Assembly (NCBI RefSeq): GCF_009711055.1
Contig: NZ_WMJY01000013.1
Location: forward strand, 19,913-83,912
Direction of reading: 5' to 3'
From: Myroides pelagicus
Lineage (GTDB): Bacteria > Bacteroidota > Bacteroidia > Flavobacteriales > Flavobacteriaceae
DNA: 64,000 nucleotides
This document shows positions 35,664 to 43,830 of this stretch, in pieces. Numbering within the stretch: the first letter of the stretch is position 1; each line of letters begins with the position of its first letter. The position numbers were made by a program, and so were the translations under genes. Under the pieces are notes generated by a model, which saw only the letters and a list, made by a program, of their open reading frames with translations, did not search any database and was not told the origin of the DNA.

Positions 35664-37160
35664 ATGATCAGAAAGCTTTCAATTGCCCTTATATGCTTAA
35701 CGCCTTTGTGGGTGTCAGCACAGAAAGTAAAGGGAAAAGTATATGAAGATCGCAATGCTAATGCTAAATACGATATAGGAGAGCCAGTTCTAAATAAGGT
35801 GTTGATTAGCAACGGACGAGATATTGTCCAGACTAATCAGCAAGGGGATTATTTTGTTGATGCGATTGAGGGATTGCCCATTTTTGTGATCAAACCCTCG
35901 TCGTATGCCCCGATAAACAATGCGCTGAATATTCCTGCTTTTTATCTCAAAGTAGAGCAGCAATCAAACAAGGTGATTACCCATGACTTTGGTATGCAAA
36001 GAGTAGAGGAGACCAAAGATTACTCTATAGCTCTATTAGGTGATATGCAAGTGGGGATTATCGATGATATCCACCACGTAGAAAAGCTAGCAGTAGAAGA
36101 GTTGGTAGTGGATAAGCCAACTATGGTTTTTCCTTTAGGGGATTTGGTATTCGATGAGTTGTCTTTGTTTAAAGACTTGGCGCATTCACTGAGCCTGATA
36201 GGTAGTCCGATGTATTATGTGATTGGTAATCACGATTTAGACTTCGGCGTACAGGATCGCGTGAAGAATCGTGCCAAGAGTTATGAGGCTGTCTTTGGGC
36301 CATCTTATTACGCTTTAGTATATGATGACGAATTGTTTTTGGTCTTAAACAACAATTACCCCATTGACGACAAAGCCTATGTAGGGAAGATTGATGACAA
36401 CCAAAAGCACTTTGTAAAAAATGCGCTGGCTGCTCACAAAGACAAAGTGAGTCGCGTCAATGTGATGATGCATATACCGGTGGAGTTTATGCAGGACAAA
36501 CAAGACTTTATAGGCTTATTTGCTGATTACGAACACGTATTTGTAGCTACAGGGCACACCCATACGCAGTATCACCGCTTTTTTGAACGCGAAGGGCAAG
36601 AGCCAATTCATCAGTTAGTTGCAGGAGCAGTCTGTGGTGCTTGGTGGCAAGGCCCTCATGATATTAAGGGAATTCCCTTTGCGATGATGTATGACGGTAC
36701 GTGGAAGGGGTATTGGCGATTAAACCGTACCGATGGAAAACACACATTGACTTACAAAGTATCAGGTTATGACAAGGATCTACAGATGAGTGTCTTTGTA
36801 CCAGAGGTGAATCAATGGGATACATTAGCTAATGCATTGAATGATGATTATGTTTATGCTAATGTATTTGCAGGTAATGAGCATACTGAGGTAGAGATTA
36901 GTTATGATGGTCAATTATGGTTACCGATGGAGTACTACCTAGGCGTGGATCCACAGTTTGAGCGATTGGTACTCTTGCAAGAAGCAGGACGCTTTAAGTC
37001 GCTCAATGTTTCAGGCATTGTCGATGCAAAGCGAAAAAGTACCCATTTGTGGCGTACGCCTCTGCCAAAAACTTTGAAGAAAGGGAGTTTAATCTATGTC
37101 AGAGCGACTCACCCAGCTTTGGGCTTAGACCACACGATCACTCGTGTATATGGAAACTAG
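35664..37160 (+). CDS. Secreted calcineurin-like metallophosphoesterase
   Basis: The 498-aa protein has a signal peptide (MIRKLSIALICLTPLWVSA) and an N-terminal Ig-like domain with an EF-like piece (VYEDRNANAKYDIGEP). The binuclear-metal core carries GDMQVG, PLGDLVFDE, VIGNHDLDFG, MMHIPVEF and TGHTHTQYHR. A C-terminal beta domain from about residue 345 ends in LGLDHTITRVYG. This layout matches Bacteroidota three-domain metallophosphatases. The first metal motif is DxQ rather than DxH, a variant seen in parts of the superfamily. It starts 1 base after the previous stop, so the two are almost certainly co-translated. It probably cleaves phosphate esters from the same substrate as the fused enzyme. 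Confidence 0.92.
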   Translation: MIRKLSIALICLTPLWVSAQKVKGKVYEDRNANAKYDIGEPVLNKVLISNGRDIVQTNQQGDYFVDAIEGLPIFVIKPSSYAPINNALNIPAFYLKVEQQSNKVITHDFGMQRVEETKDYSIALLGDMQVGIIDDIHHVEKLAVEELVVDKPTMVFPLGDLVFDELSLFKDLAHSLSLIGSPMYYVIGNHDLDFGVQDRVKNRAKSYEAVFGPSYYALVYDDELFLVLNNNYPIDDKAYVGKIDDNQKHFVKNALAAHKDKVSRVNVMMHIPVEFMQDKQDFIGLFADYEHVFVATGHTHTQYHRFFEREGQEPIHQLVAGAVCGAWWQGPHDIKGIPFAMMYDGTWKGYWRLNRTDGKHTLTYKVSGYDKDLQMSVFVPEVNQWDTLANALNDDYVYANVFAGNEHTEVEISYDGQLWLPMEYYLGVDPQFERLVLLQEAGRFKSLNVSGIVDAKRKSTHLWRTPLPKTLKKGSLIYVRATHPALGLDHTITRVYGN

Positions 37161-37168
37161 GATAATCT

Positions 37169-37240
37169 AAAAACAGCGAATACCTGAGTTCATATAGCTT
37201 AGGCAATGTGGGAAACAACTGCTTTGTTGCTGTTTTTATT
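37169..37240 (+). terminator. Possible long-loop terminator after the phosphoesterase operon
   Basis: AAAAACAGC (37169-37177) pairs with GCTGTTTTT (37229-37237), the latter in a T-rich run. The loop is about 50 bases and contains weaker internal pairing. This is less certain than the compact terminators. Confidence 0.5.
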
Positions 37241-37259
37241 TTAATATTTAATTAAGTTG

Positions 37260-37600
37260 TGAAAAGACTGTTTGTGCTGATCTACAGCAGAGTATATAGC
37301 CCTCTGCACTTGACCTATGTGCGCTAGAAGTAGGTTGAGGTAAGTGGATTGACAGTCGTGAAATTAAAGACTTCTAAGAAGTAAGGAAACTGGGTTAATA
37401 GCTTGCCAGTGACTGCACTTTTTGGAGGTCTTTTTCATTTATATCACATCGTTTCCTGTTTCCTGTTTCAAAGCCCTCGCGCGCCTCCTGGCTCCTTCAC
37501 TAAAAATGTCCACTGGACATTTTCTTTACGCTCGGTCCTCCTGTTTCCTGTTCCCGTAGAGCATTTGTGCTTTTTTTATAAGAAGGCAATCCATATTTCA
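37260..37600. repeat. Structured, repeat-bearing intergenic segment
   Basis: The segment holds several hairpins: GCAGAG/CTCTGC at 37287-37307, and CACTT-ACCTA with TAGGT-AAGTG at 37307-37346. From 37452 it carries repeated TTTCCTG units. At 37503-37523 there is a perfect palindrome, AAAATGTCCA-C-TGGACATTTT. The part from 37470 to 37560 is clearly more GC-rich than its surroundings (for example CCCTCGCGCGCCTCCTGG). It looks like an inserted intergenic repeat element. I saw no transposase and no credible gene. Confidence 0.5.
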
Positions 37601-37612
37601 CCTCCTGTTTTT

Positions 37613-38086
37613 TTATTGGGGATTGGGTGGTTTCTCTTCTATTATATCAGGTGCTAATAACACTTTTTTGACCGGAGCAATTGTATCGAATACTTTTGCT
37701 TCATAGCGGATTTCAAACTCTAAGATGCAGTCTGTCAGGTAACTCATAGCTTCTTCGGTGTATCCACGTGACACACTCAGGTAGTATAAGGCATCTTCAA
37801 AGTTGGTTGCTTTCATGACTTTCTTAGTCTCTATAGCTCCGTCTAATGCTGCTGATAAGGCATCTTGACACCCACAGTCTTCTAAGGCATTCATTGCTTT
37901 GAGTAGTGCATTTTTAGCTTTTCTCGTGAAGTTTCTCAGATCTCTTGAGTGATCCGTATTATAAGCCTTATCAAAGTTTAAAAGAGCAATATCTAAATTC
38001 TCATACGCTTTATTACAAGGTTTTTTGTTTTGATCGGCTAATGCGCTTATGCTTATACATAGAAAAAAAATAGTGAGTAGTCTCAT
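37613..38086 (-). CDS. Small exported helical protein of unknown function
   Basis: The 157-aa product has a signal peptide (MRLLTIFFLCISISALA) and a mostly helical mature part with four Cys: KPCNKAYENLD, EDCGCQDALSAA and YLTDCILEFE. The order is suggestive of helical repeats with disulphides. It ends in a Pro-rich tail (EEKPPNPQ). I do not recognise the family. It lies 64 bases downstream of a lipoprotein gene on the same strand, so an operon is possible. Confidence 0.65.
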   Translation of the reverse strand: MRLLTIFFLCISISALADQNKKPCNKAYENLDIALLNFDKAYNTDHSRDLRNFTRKAKNALLKAMNALEDCGCQDALSAALDGAIETKKVMKATNFEDALYYLSVSRGYTEEAMSYLTDCILEFEIRYEAKVFDTIAPVKKVLLAPDIIEEKPPNPQ

Positions 38087-38150
38087 ATTACAAGATTGCC
38101 AAATTTTAATGATGTATCAAAGGTATAGTTTTTAGAGGAAATACCTCTGT

Positions 38151-38987
38151 CTATTTGTGTTCTTGATAAGCGCCAAATAATCCACGCAACAAGTTAAACA
38201 CACTCTTTGACGTGTCAGATGCTTTTTTAAGCTGACTATTTCTCTTACCCGTGAAACTATAAGTTTCGCTATCAGTAGTGATGCTTCCAGTGATGGTGTT
38301 CTGATCCGTATAAGTCGCCTCAACTAATATTGGTCTTGCTTTGGTAAAAGAAGAAAGTACAAAGCCATCACTAGTCATTACCCCATCGTATCCTAGATCT
38401 CTGGTGTGTGAGCCAATCAGTGAAGCTGCTGTTTGATAGAGGTAGATTTTTTCAGTAGTTGATAGCAAAGGTACATAGTAAGCTGTCGAGTCAACTAGTG
38501 CAGTTTGGATTGTCCAGGTACCTGTGGCTGATATGTCAGTATAGGATTCAGGCAAATCAAATCGAGGTTTGTTCGATCGATAAGCGGTAAAGGGAGTGAT
38601 TAGCACTTGTTTATCAGCATCAGCAGTGAGGAGTTCTCCTTTTATATGTTCTGTTGTCATCAAGGCTTTGAGTGACCGTGTTTGGTGTAAATCTAAAGGC
38701 ACATATAAGGTGTCATGAGTAATGCGAGGATGCTCCAATTGATTGAGTATTGGTCCATCAATGATACGCAGCCGCAAACCATACGCGTTTAGCTGCTCAG
38801 GTTGCAGTATAAAGTTGACGGGGATTTGCTTGTCCTTGACCCTGAAGATAGCTTTGTAGCGATAGGGGTTGTCGATTTGATCTAAGCTGGTTAATACGTC
38901 GCTACAACTCACCAATCCTAAACTCAATACACCAGAGCAGGTGGATAGCATCATTGCATTCAATTTTTTTAAAGGGAACAACTTCAT
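38151..38987 (-). CDS. Lipoprotein of unknown function
   Basis: The 278-aa product has a lipoprotein signal (SGVLSLGLVSC, lipid Cys near 28) and a beta-rich body. It contains KAIFRVKDKQIPVNFILQP, ATGTWTIQTALVDSTAYY and a late TITGSITTDSETYSFTGKR segment with the strand pattern of calycin-like barrels. No catalytic motif is visible. The gene is divergent from the small membrane protein at 39076, with 88 bases between them. Confidence 0.65.
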   Translation of the reverse strand: MKLFPLKKLNAMMLSTCSGVLSLGLVSCSDVLTSLDQIDNPYRYKAIFRVKDKQIPVNFILQPEQLNAYGLRLRIIDGPILNQLEHPRITHDTLYVPLDLHQTRSLKALMTTEHIKGELLTADADKQVLITPFTAYRSNKPRFDLPESYTDISATGTWTIQTALVDSTAYYVPLLSTTEKIYLYQTAASLIGSHTRDLGYDGVMTSDGFVLSSFTKARPILVEATYTDQNTITGSITTDSETYSFTGKRNSQLKKASDTSKSVFNLLRGLFGAYQEHK

Positions 38988-39075
38988 TATGATATCTTTA
39001 GTGCTGGAGGCATTACTTTGTTAAAGGTAGTGTTTTTTTAACAAATCGAATTGCTTTACCTTTAACAGAAAAACG

Positions 39076-39525
39076 ATGATGTTAATGATTCATGCCATAG
39101 TGCAAAAAAGAGTGATGAACCTTATGAGAGGTTTAGTGTTGTTTATTCTTGTTCTTTTTCTTGCTTTAGTAGGGTTGACCATTAGGGATTATATGGCTGG
39201 TAAGCCATTAGAGGGACTCATTTCAAGTGTATTTTTTATGTTTACTGTCTTACTGGTTATGTTTTATTATTTGTTAGGTTATCTAAATGCTTTTTCAATT
39301 GATGGGGCTATTTTGACCAAAACAAATGTATTTGGACAACGAAAGACTTTTGATTTATCTGTTGCTGAGACTGAGATTTATATCGGTACGCTTTACAATA
39401 AGTTAAGTGTAAAAGACGGGTATATTCGCATCACAGCAAAAGGAAATACCCTGCATATAATAGAAGCTAACTATGTAAACTTTAAGCAGCTGAAAGCATA
39501 TCTTTTAAATATGGGTGCTAATTAA
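39076..39525 (+). CDS. Small membrane protein with C-terminal PH-like domain
   Basis: The 149-aa product has two membrane helices (LVLFILVLFLALVGLTI and SVFFMFTVLLVMFYYLLGYL). A cytoplasmic beta domain of about 60 residues follows (FSIDGAILTKTNVFGQRKTFDLS...IRITAKGNTLHIIEANYVNFKQLKAYLL), resembling bacterial PH domains. The start could be ATG 39076 or one of the Met codons within the first 17 codons. No function is known to me. Confidence 0.6.
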   Translation: MMLMIHAIVQKRVMNLMRGLVLFILVLFLALVGLTIRDYMAGKPLEGLISSVFFMFTVLLVMFYYLLGYLNAFSIDGAILTKTNVFGQRKTFDLSVAETEIYIGTLYNKLSVKDGYIRITAKGNTLHIIEANYVNFKQLKAYLLNMGAN

Positions 39526-39604
39526 TGATTAAGCCGTGTTATTTACATATGTTTTATGTTATAGGTGAGTTGAAGCGTAATTTAGCTGTTAAAATTTTAT
39601 AATT

Positions 39605-40051
39605 ATGATAAAGAAAGTTTTATTAGTTGCCTTAATAGGCTTATTTGGAATGTTTTCAGTAGGGTGTTCCTCTGATGATAGTGGTTCGAACAATGGTTCA
39701 AATGGTACAGAACAGGGAGTTTCAAAGGATACTAAAATAAAAACGCCTACTTGGGTGCAAGGACAGTGGACTGTTGTAGCGGATGGAACTAATACGATTG
39801 GATATATTGTGAAACCCAATGACTTTTGTACATCAGTAGCAGCAACGATGTGTTATCAGTCAATGATAGATCAAGCTTCTAGAATAAGTCCAGATGCGGT
39901 TAGTGTAGAGCAAGAATACAGTGAAGGATATTACCGCTTATCTATTAACGTTACAGGAGTAGGTTCAACTTATGTTTTCCGTCAAAAAGAAGGGGGAAAT
40001 ATTAGTATAACTATTGATTCTGGTATGGAAACTCTTTTAAAAAGAAAGTAA
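39605..40051 (+). CDS. Small lipoprotein of unknown function
   Basis: The 148-aa product has the lipoprotein signal MIKKVLLVALIGLFGMFSVGC, then a low-complexity SSDDSGSNNGSNG linker. A small domain follows (TPTWVQGQWTVVADGTNTIGYIVKPNDFC...YRLSINVTGVGSTYVFRQKEGG) of a kind seen in short flavobacterial surface lipoproteins. No motif suggests an activity. It ends at a strong terminator shared with the convergent efflux cluster. Confidence 0.7.
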   Translation: MIKKVLLVALIGLFGMFSVGCSSDDSGSNNGSNGTEQGVSKDTKIKTPTWVQGQWTVVADGTNTIGYIVKPNDFCTSVAATMCYQSMIDQASRISPDAVSVEQEYSEGYYRLSINVTGVGSTYVFRQKEGGNISITIDSGMETLLKRK

Positions 40052-40056
40052 GTGAT

Positions 40057-40098
40057 AAAACAACAAAGCAGTAGCGATCACTACTGCTTTGTTGTTTT
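40057..40098. terminator. Bidirectional terminator between lipoprotein gene and efflux cluster
   Basis: An 18-bp perfect stem, AAAACAACAAAGCAGTAG with its complement, has loop CGATCA. It lies between convergent genes and has T-rich 3' ends on both strands. Confidence 0.92.
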
Positions 40099-40111
40099 GT
40101 AATTTATATAG

Positions 40112-40723
40112 TTAGTTTACTTCTGGACTATACATTTCTTGTGTCATTCCACATTTTAGCATAGAAGCTCCATATAGTGGATTTAATAGTTCCTGCTGAT
40201 CACTTAACCATGTACCTCCTTTTTTCTCATACATAGGGCAGTATTGTTGATAAACCACGCGGTCTGTACCTACCTCTTGGATTAATCCTTTTAAGTCGTG
40301 ACTCAATGCTTCAAAGTGTGCACGTTGAGTTTTGATGTCTCCAGTAACAATTCCAGTTGCTTCAGCTTCTATTTTAGCAATTGTCGCTTTAGCCGTTTCA
40401 GTGGTTAAGTTAGCTTGAACGGCTTTTACCGCCTGAACTAACGCTTTTCCTGTTTCTGTAGCCTTAGTCTGATCATCGTTTTGTAGAGCTTGTTTTGTTT
40501 GGAAATAAGCATCAAGTACTGGTTTTAATACCACAGAGTGTTTTGTAGCTACTGTGTTAAGGTCTTTTGCATCACCAGCTGGGTGATTGTGGTGATTACC
40601 ACCGTGGTGCATTGTTGCTTCTGTTGTTGCAGCTTGGGTAGTTTCCTGTTTTTGTTCTTTTTTGTCGTTGCACGCTACAAATCCAATACTTAGGAATAGG
40701 GCTGCTAAAATTACTTTTCTCAT
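40112..40723 (-). CDS. DUF3347 lipoprotein of the copper efflux cluster
   Basis: The 203-aa product is a lipoprotein (MRKVILAALFLSIGFVAC) with a His-rich segment after the anchor (MHHGGNHHNHPAG). A DUF3347 domain follows: LKPVLDAYFQTKQAL, then QRAHFEALSHDLKGLI, and the metal-type end VVYQQYCPMYEKKGGTWLS...NPLYGASMLKCG. The His, Cys and Met placement suggests copper binding in the periplasm, although the family role is unproven. It is the last gene of the Cus cluster, 26 bases after cusB. Confidence 0.87.
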   Translation of the reverse strand: MRKVILAALFLSIGFVACNDKKEQKQETTQAATTEATMHHGGNHHNHPAGDAKDLNTVATKHSVVLKPVLDAYFQTKQALQNDDQTKATETGKALVQAVKAVQANLTTETAKATIAKIEAEATGIVTGDIKTQRAHFEALSHDLKGLIQEVGTDRVVYQQYCPMYEKKGGTWLSDQQELLNPLYGASMLKCGMTQEMYSPEVN

Positions 40724-40749
40724 CTTATTATTCGTTTTTTAATTATTAA

Positions 40750-42336
40750 TTACAATCTCTCGTATTGGCAACAGCTATGTAAATTTACATAATCTTTTTC
40801 AGTTGCTTTATGAAATTCTGTGTCGTGTCCTACCTTTGCAATTGCTTGACTGATAGCTTCTTTTGTTGTTTTTTTCTTGTCGTAGTTTAGGTGAAGTTCT
40901 TTTGTGTCCACTACCCAATCTACAGACAATACACCAGCGACTGTCTTGGCAGCATCTTCAATACGCTCTTTACATAGTCCACAGTTTCCAGATACTTTAA
41001 ACATGGCGTGATCTGCTTTGGCCTGTGTTGTAGTATTGTGATCTGCGTGGCCAGCATGTCCAGTAACTGCTCCAGCACCGTCGTTGTTCATCATGCTTGT
41101 CTTCCCTTCTAATTGGGCTGAGGCGTCTACTGTAAATACACCGTTTGTTACGATTTCTTCTCCTGAATTTAATCCAGTCATCACTACATAGCTATCTCCT
41201 AATGATGGACCTAGTTCAACTTCTCTTAGCTTAAAAGCTGGTGTAGTAGTATTGGGTTGTTTTACATAGATGATAGAGCGCTTACCTGTCCATAGTACAG
41301 CTGATTTAGGAATGATGATTTCATTATTGTATTGCTTCATTGGTGCTTTTACACGTGCATTGGCATACATCTCAGGTTTTAGCTTTTGGTCTTTGTTGTT
41401 GGTTTCTACTCTTACTTTGGCTGTTCTGGTAGTTGCATCAATTATTGGGTTGATGAAACTAATCTTACCAGTATAGATTTCTCCAGGTAAACTCTGAAGG
41501 GTATAAGTCAGCTGGTCACCTACTTTTAGGAAAGGTAAATCTTGTTCGTATGCGTCAAATACCGCCCATACTTTAGACAGATTAGACACACTGTACAAGA
41601 CTGTACCTTGACTGATATAATCTCCTTCATTTACATTTTTTGCTACGACTATCCCACTTGTATTTGCATATACATTGACATAAGGGGATACTTTTTTCGA
41701 GCTCAAGATGTTGTTAATTTGACTGTCGGACATTTTCCATAAACGCAATTTCTCTTTAGCGGCGTCAACTAAAAGCGGTTGAAAGTCTTTTAGTTTCACT
41801 GCCTCTAGTAATTCTTGTTGCGCTGTGAGTAGGTCAGGGGAGTAGATACTCGCGATTAGCTGTCCTTGGCGTACAGACTCACCAGTAAAGTTGACATTTA
41901 ATCGTTCGATACGTCCATTCACGTGTGATGTTTGCGATTGTTGTAAGCGCTCATCGACTTGGATTGTACCGTAGAGTTGTATGTCTTTGATTGGCTCTTC
42001 ACTACTGACTCTGGTAGTTTGTATGTTGGCTAAAGCGATTGCTTGTTTAGACATTTGGATAGCATTGTCATCAATAGCGTCGTCTCCAGAGTCCGTTGCT
42101 TTTAGTGGGATTAAATCCATTGCACACAAAGGACACTTTCCTGGTTTATCCATTTTGATCTGGGGGTGCATTGAACACGTCCATACTGTAGCAGCCTGTG
42201 TTGTTGGTGCTTCATCTCCATTGTGCTGGTGTGTAGCTGCTGAGCCAAAGACTAACCACCCCAATAATAGCCCGACTAGTAAAACACTACTGTATTTGAC
42301 TAGGTTGTTTCGAAATATATTTTTAATCGTTTCCAT
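40750..42336 (-). CDS. cusB: CusB-type periplasmic adaptor with N-terminal metal-binding motif and C-terminal HMA domain
   Basis: The 528-aa adaptor of a heavy-metal RND pump has a membrane anchor at about residues 15-32. A heavy-metal-binding motif (WTCSMHPQI...GKCPLCAMDLIP; Cys54, Met56, His57, Cys68, Cys71) comes next, then the adaptor hairpin and barrel (GRIERLNVNFTGESVRQGQLIASIYSPDLLTAQQELLEA) and a low-complexity His/Asp linker. The C-terminal HMA domain starts at about residue 443 (VSGNCGLCKERIE, metal Cys452/Cys455), and the protein ends LHSCCQYERL. Such a C-terminal HMA fusion is absent from E. coli CusB and may take over the role of CusF. It lies 3 bases after cusC. Cu(I)/Ag(I) specificity is inferred. 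Confidence 0.93.
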   Translation of the reverse strand: METIKNIFRNNLVKYSSVLLVGLLLGWLVFGSAATHQHNGDEAPTTQAATVWTCSMHPQIKMDKPGKCPLCAMDLIPLKATDSGDDAIDDNAIQMSKQAIALANIQTTRVSSEEPIKDIQLYGTIQVDERLQQSQTSHVNGRIERLNVNFTGESVRQGQLIASIYSPDLLTAQQELLEAVKLKDFQPLLVDAAKEKLRLWKMSDSQINNILSSKKVSPYVNVYANTSGIVVAKNVNEGDYISQGTVLYSVSNLSKVWAVFDAYEQDLPFLKVGDQLTYTLQSLPGEIYTGKISFINPIIDATTRTAKVRVETNNKDQKLKPEMYANARVKAPMKQYNNEIIIPKSAVLWTGKRSIIYVKQPNTTTPAFKLREVELGPSLGDSYVVMTGLNSGEEIVTNGVFTVDASAQLEGKTSMMNNDGAGAVTGHAGHADHNTTTQAKADHAMFKVSGNCGLCKERIEDAAKTVAGVLSVDWVVDTKELHLNYDKKKTTKEAISQAIAKVGHDTEFHKATEKDYVNLHSCCQYERL

Positions 42337-42339
42337 TGC

Positions 42340-43830
42340 TTATTGTTTTTGTGTCTGGCTACCTACAGCCATTAATTTGTTTATCGAAGCCACCATTGTA
42401 TTGTAGTTAGCGATTGCTTCTGCCTTTTTTAATTGATAGTCCAGTAGTTGTCGTTGCACCTGAATGACATTAGTCAAATCACTTTTACCAGCGACAAATT
42501 CTTTAACTATCAAGTTGAATGTGGTCTGTGCTAAAGTAGTCTGTTTGTCGTATAGTTGAATAGTGCGTTGGGCATCGTCTAATTGATTTTTGTAGCCGTA
42601 ATATTCCGACTTTAAGTTGTTCAGGGTGTTTTGCATGGTCTGCTGGCTAGACTTCCACCACATTTTACCTTCTTCTTGCTCAGCGTTGTATTTTTTTCTG
42701 AAAATTGGCAAACTCACGGTCAGCATCGGCATTATCATATCCTTTCCATTCATATCTCCCATGGCTAGCATTGGATCATTGGTTTTGCCCAGAATCATGT
42801 ATTGTACACCCACTCCTAGCATGGGGTAGCTCATCTTTCTATCCATTGCCGACTTAGCTTTATAGGCTAAGCTTTGTTCCTGTATCATTCCTAGCATTGG
42901 ATTGTTGTTTTCAATCTCACTAATGGCTTGATCGTCTGCCATCAAATAGTCTACTTGTCGTATTGTTTTGTCGATCGTCACTTCTTGATTAGCTTCGCGA
43001 TTAAGTAGCGCATTGAACTTTACTTTTTCGGTTTTTACACTTGCTTGTAGGCTCTGTATTGTATTTTCTATTTCGATGATTTCTAGTCGTATGCGAAGTA
43101 CATCAGACATGCCCATTGAACTACTACTTGTCATACTGCTCATGGCAGAACCTCCACTGATTGTGTTACTCGTACTAGGCGTGCTTGCTGCTGGTTGGTT
43201 TGCTGTTGTACTACCTCCCATACTCATGCCTCCCATACCAGCTGTACTACTACTACTGGCTGCTGGAGTAGAAGACGCGTTATTTGAAGTCATCGAGCTT
43301 GTATTGCTGCCAGCAGATACGGTAGGTGCAGAGAAACGTTTAAGAGCTAGTTCTTCTAATTGAACTAATAGCGATTTGTTTTGCTCTGCATTTTTTAGCT
43401 GCTGGTCTAGCTTTTGTAACACATACCATTGAGTATAGACTTGCAGTATCGTTGTTTGCTTGGCCTGTAGGTATTCTTGATATTTCATTTGAGCCATGTG
43501 ATTGGCTTCTGTTTTTGCTGCTTTTTTCGTGCCAAACCACGGAAGCATTTGCATCAGTGTCACATCTCCAATTTGGCGCCCTCCCACGATTTCCATTGGT
43601 TTAGTATAAAACCCTAAAGACAGTTCAGGGTCTTGAAAGGCACCAGCCTGGTCGATCTGTTTTTCTGTAGCTTCATAGGCGTGGTATTGCGCCTGAATAG
43701 CTGGGTTTTGCTCCAAAGCTATTTGCAAATAGCTTGCGAGTGAATCTACCGGCTGCTGTGCCCAGCTGCTAATAGCTGTAGCAGTAGCAATGACGGTAAA
43801 CAGTAAAGGTCTATATATCTTAAGCTTCAT
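42340..43830 (-). CDS. cusC: CusC-type TolC-family outer-membrane efflux protein with Ser/Met-rich insert
   Basis: The 496-aa protein has a signal peptide (about residues 1-24) and two TolC-like repeats of long helices (LQIALEQNPAIQAQYHAYEATEKQIDQAG; RLEIIEIENTIQSLQASVKTEKVKFNALLNR; QVQRQLLDYQLKKAEAIANYNTMVASIN). Between the helices of the first half is an unusual low-complexity insert, about residues 168-242, mostly Ser, Thr, Ala and Gly, with eight Met including GMGGMSMGG. Met clusters often bind Cu(I). The start overlaps the cusA stop by 11 bases, so the two are translationally coupled. It forms the outer-membrane channel of the tripartite pump. Confidence 0.92.
   Translation of the reverse strand: MKLKIYRPLLFTVIATATAISSWAQQPVDSLASYLQIALEQNPAIQAQYHAYEATEKQIDQAGAFQDPELSLGFYTKPMEIVGGRQIGDVTLMQMLPWFGTKKAAKTEANHMAQMKYQEYLQAKQTTILQVYTQWYVLQKLDQQLKNAEQNKSLLVQLEELALKRFSAPTVSAGSNTSSMTSNNASSTPAASSSSTAGMGGMSMGGSTTANQPAASTPSTSNTISGGSAMSSMTSSSSMGMSDVLRIRLEIIEIENTIQSLQASVKTEKVKFNALLNREANQEVTIDKTIRQVDYLMADDQAISEIENNNPMLGMIQEQSLAYKAKSAMDRKMSYPMLGVGVQYMILGKTNDPMLAMGDMNGKDMIMPMLTVSLPIFRKKYNAEQEEGKMWWKSSQQTMQNTLNNLKSEYYGYKNQLDDAQRTIQLYDKQTTLAQTTFNLIVKEFVAGKSDLTNVIQVQRQLLDYQLKKAEAIANYNTMVASINKLMAVGSQTQKQ

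Noticed and set aside
37403..37657. 84-codon + strand frame across the GC-shifted intergenic repeat
   Set aside because: It overlaps the palindrome and repeats, lacks a domain, and runs into the 3' end of the gene at 37613-38086.
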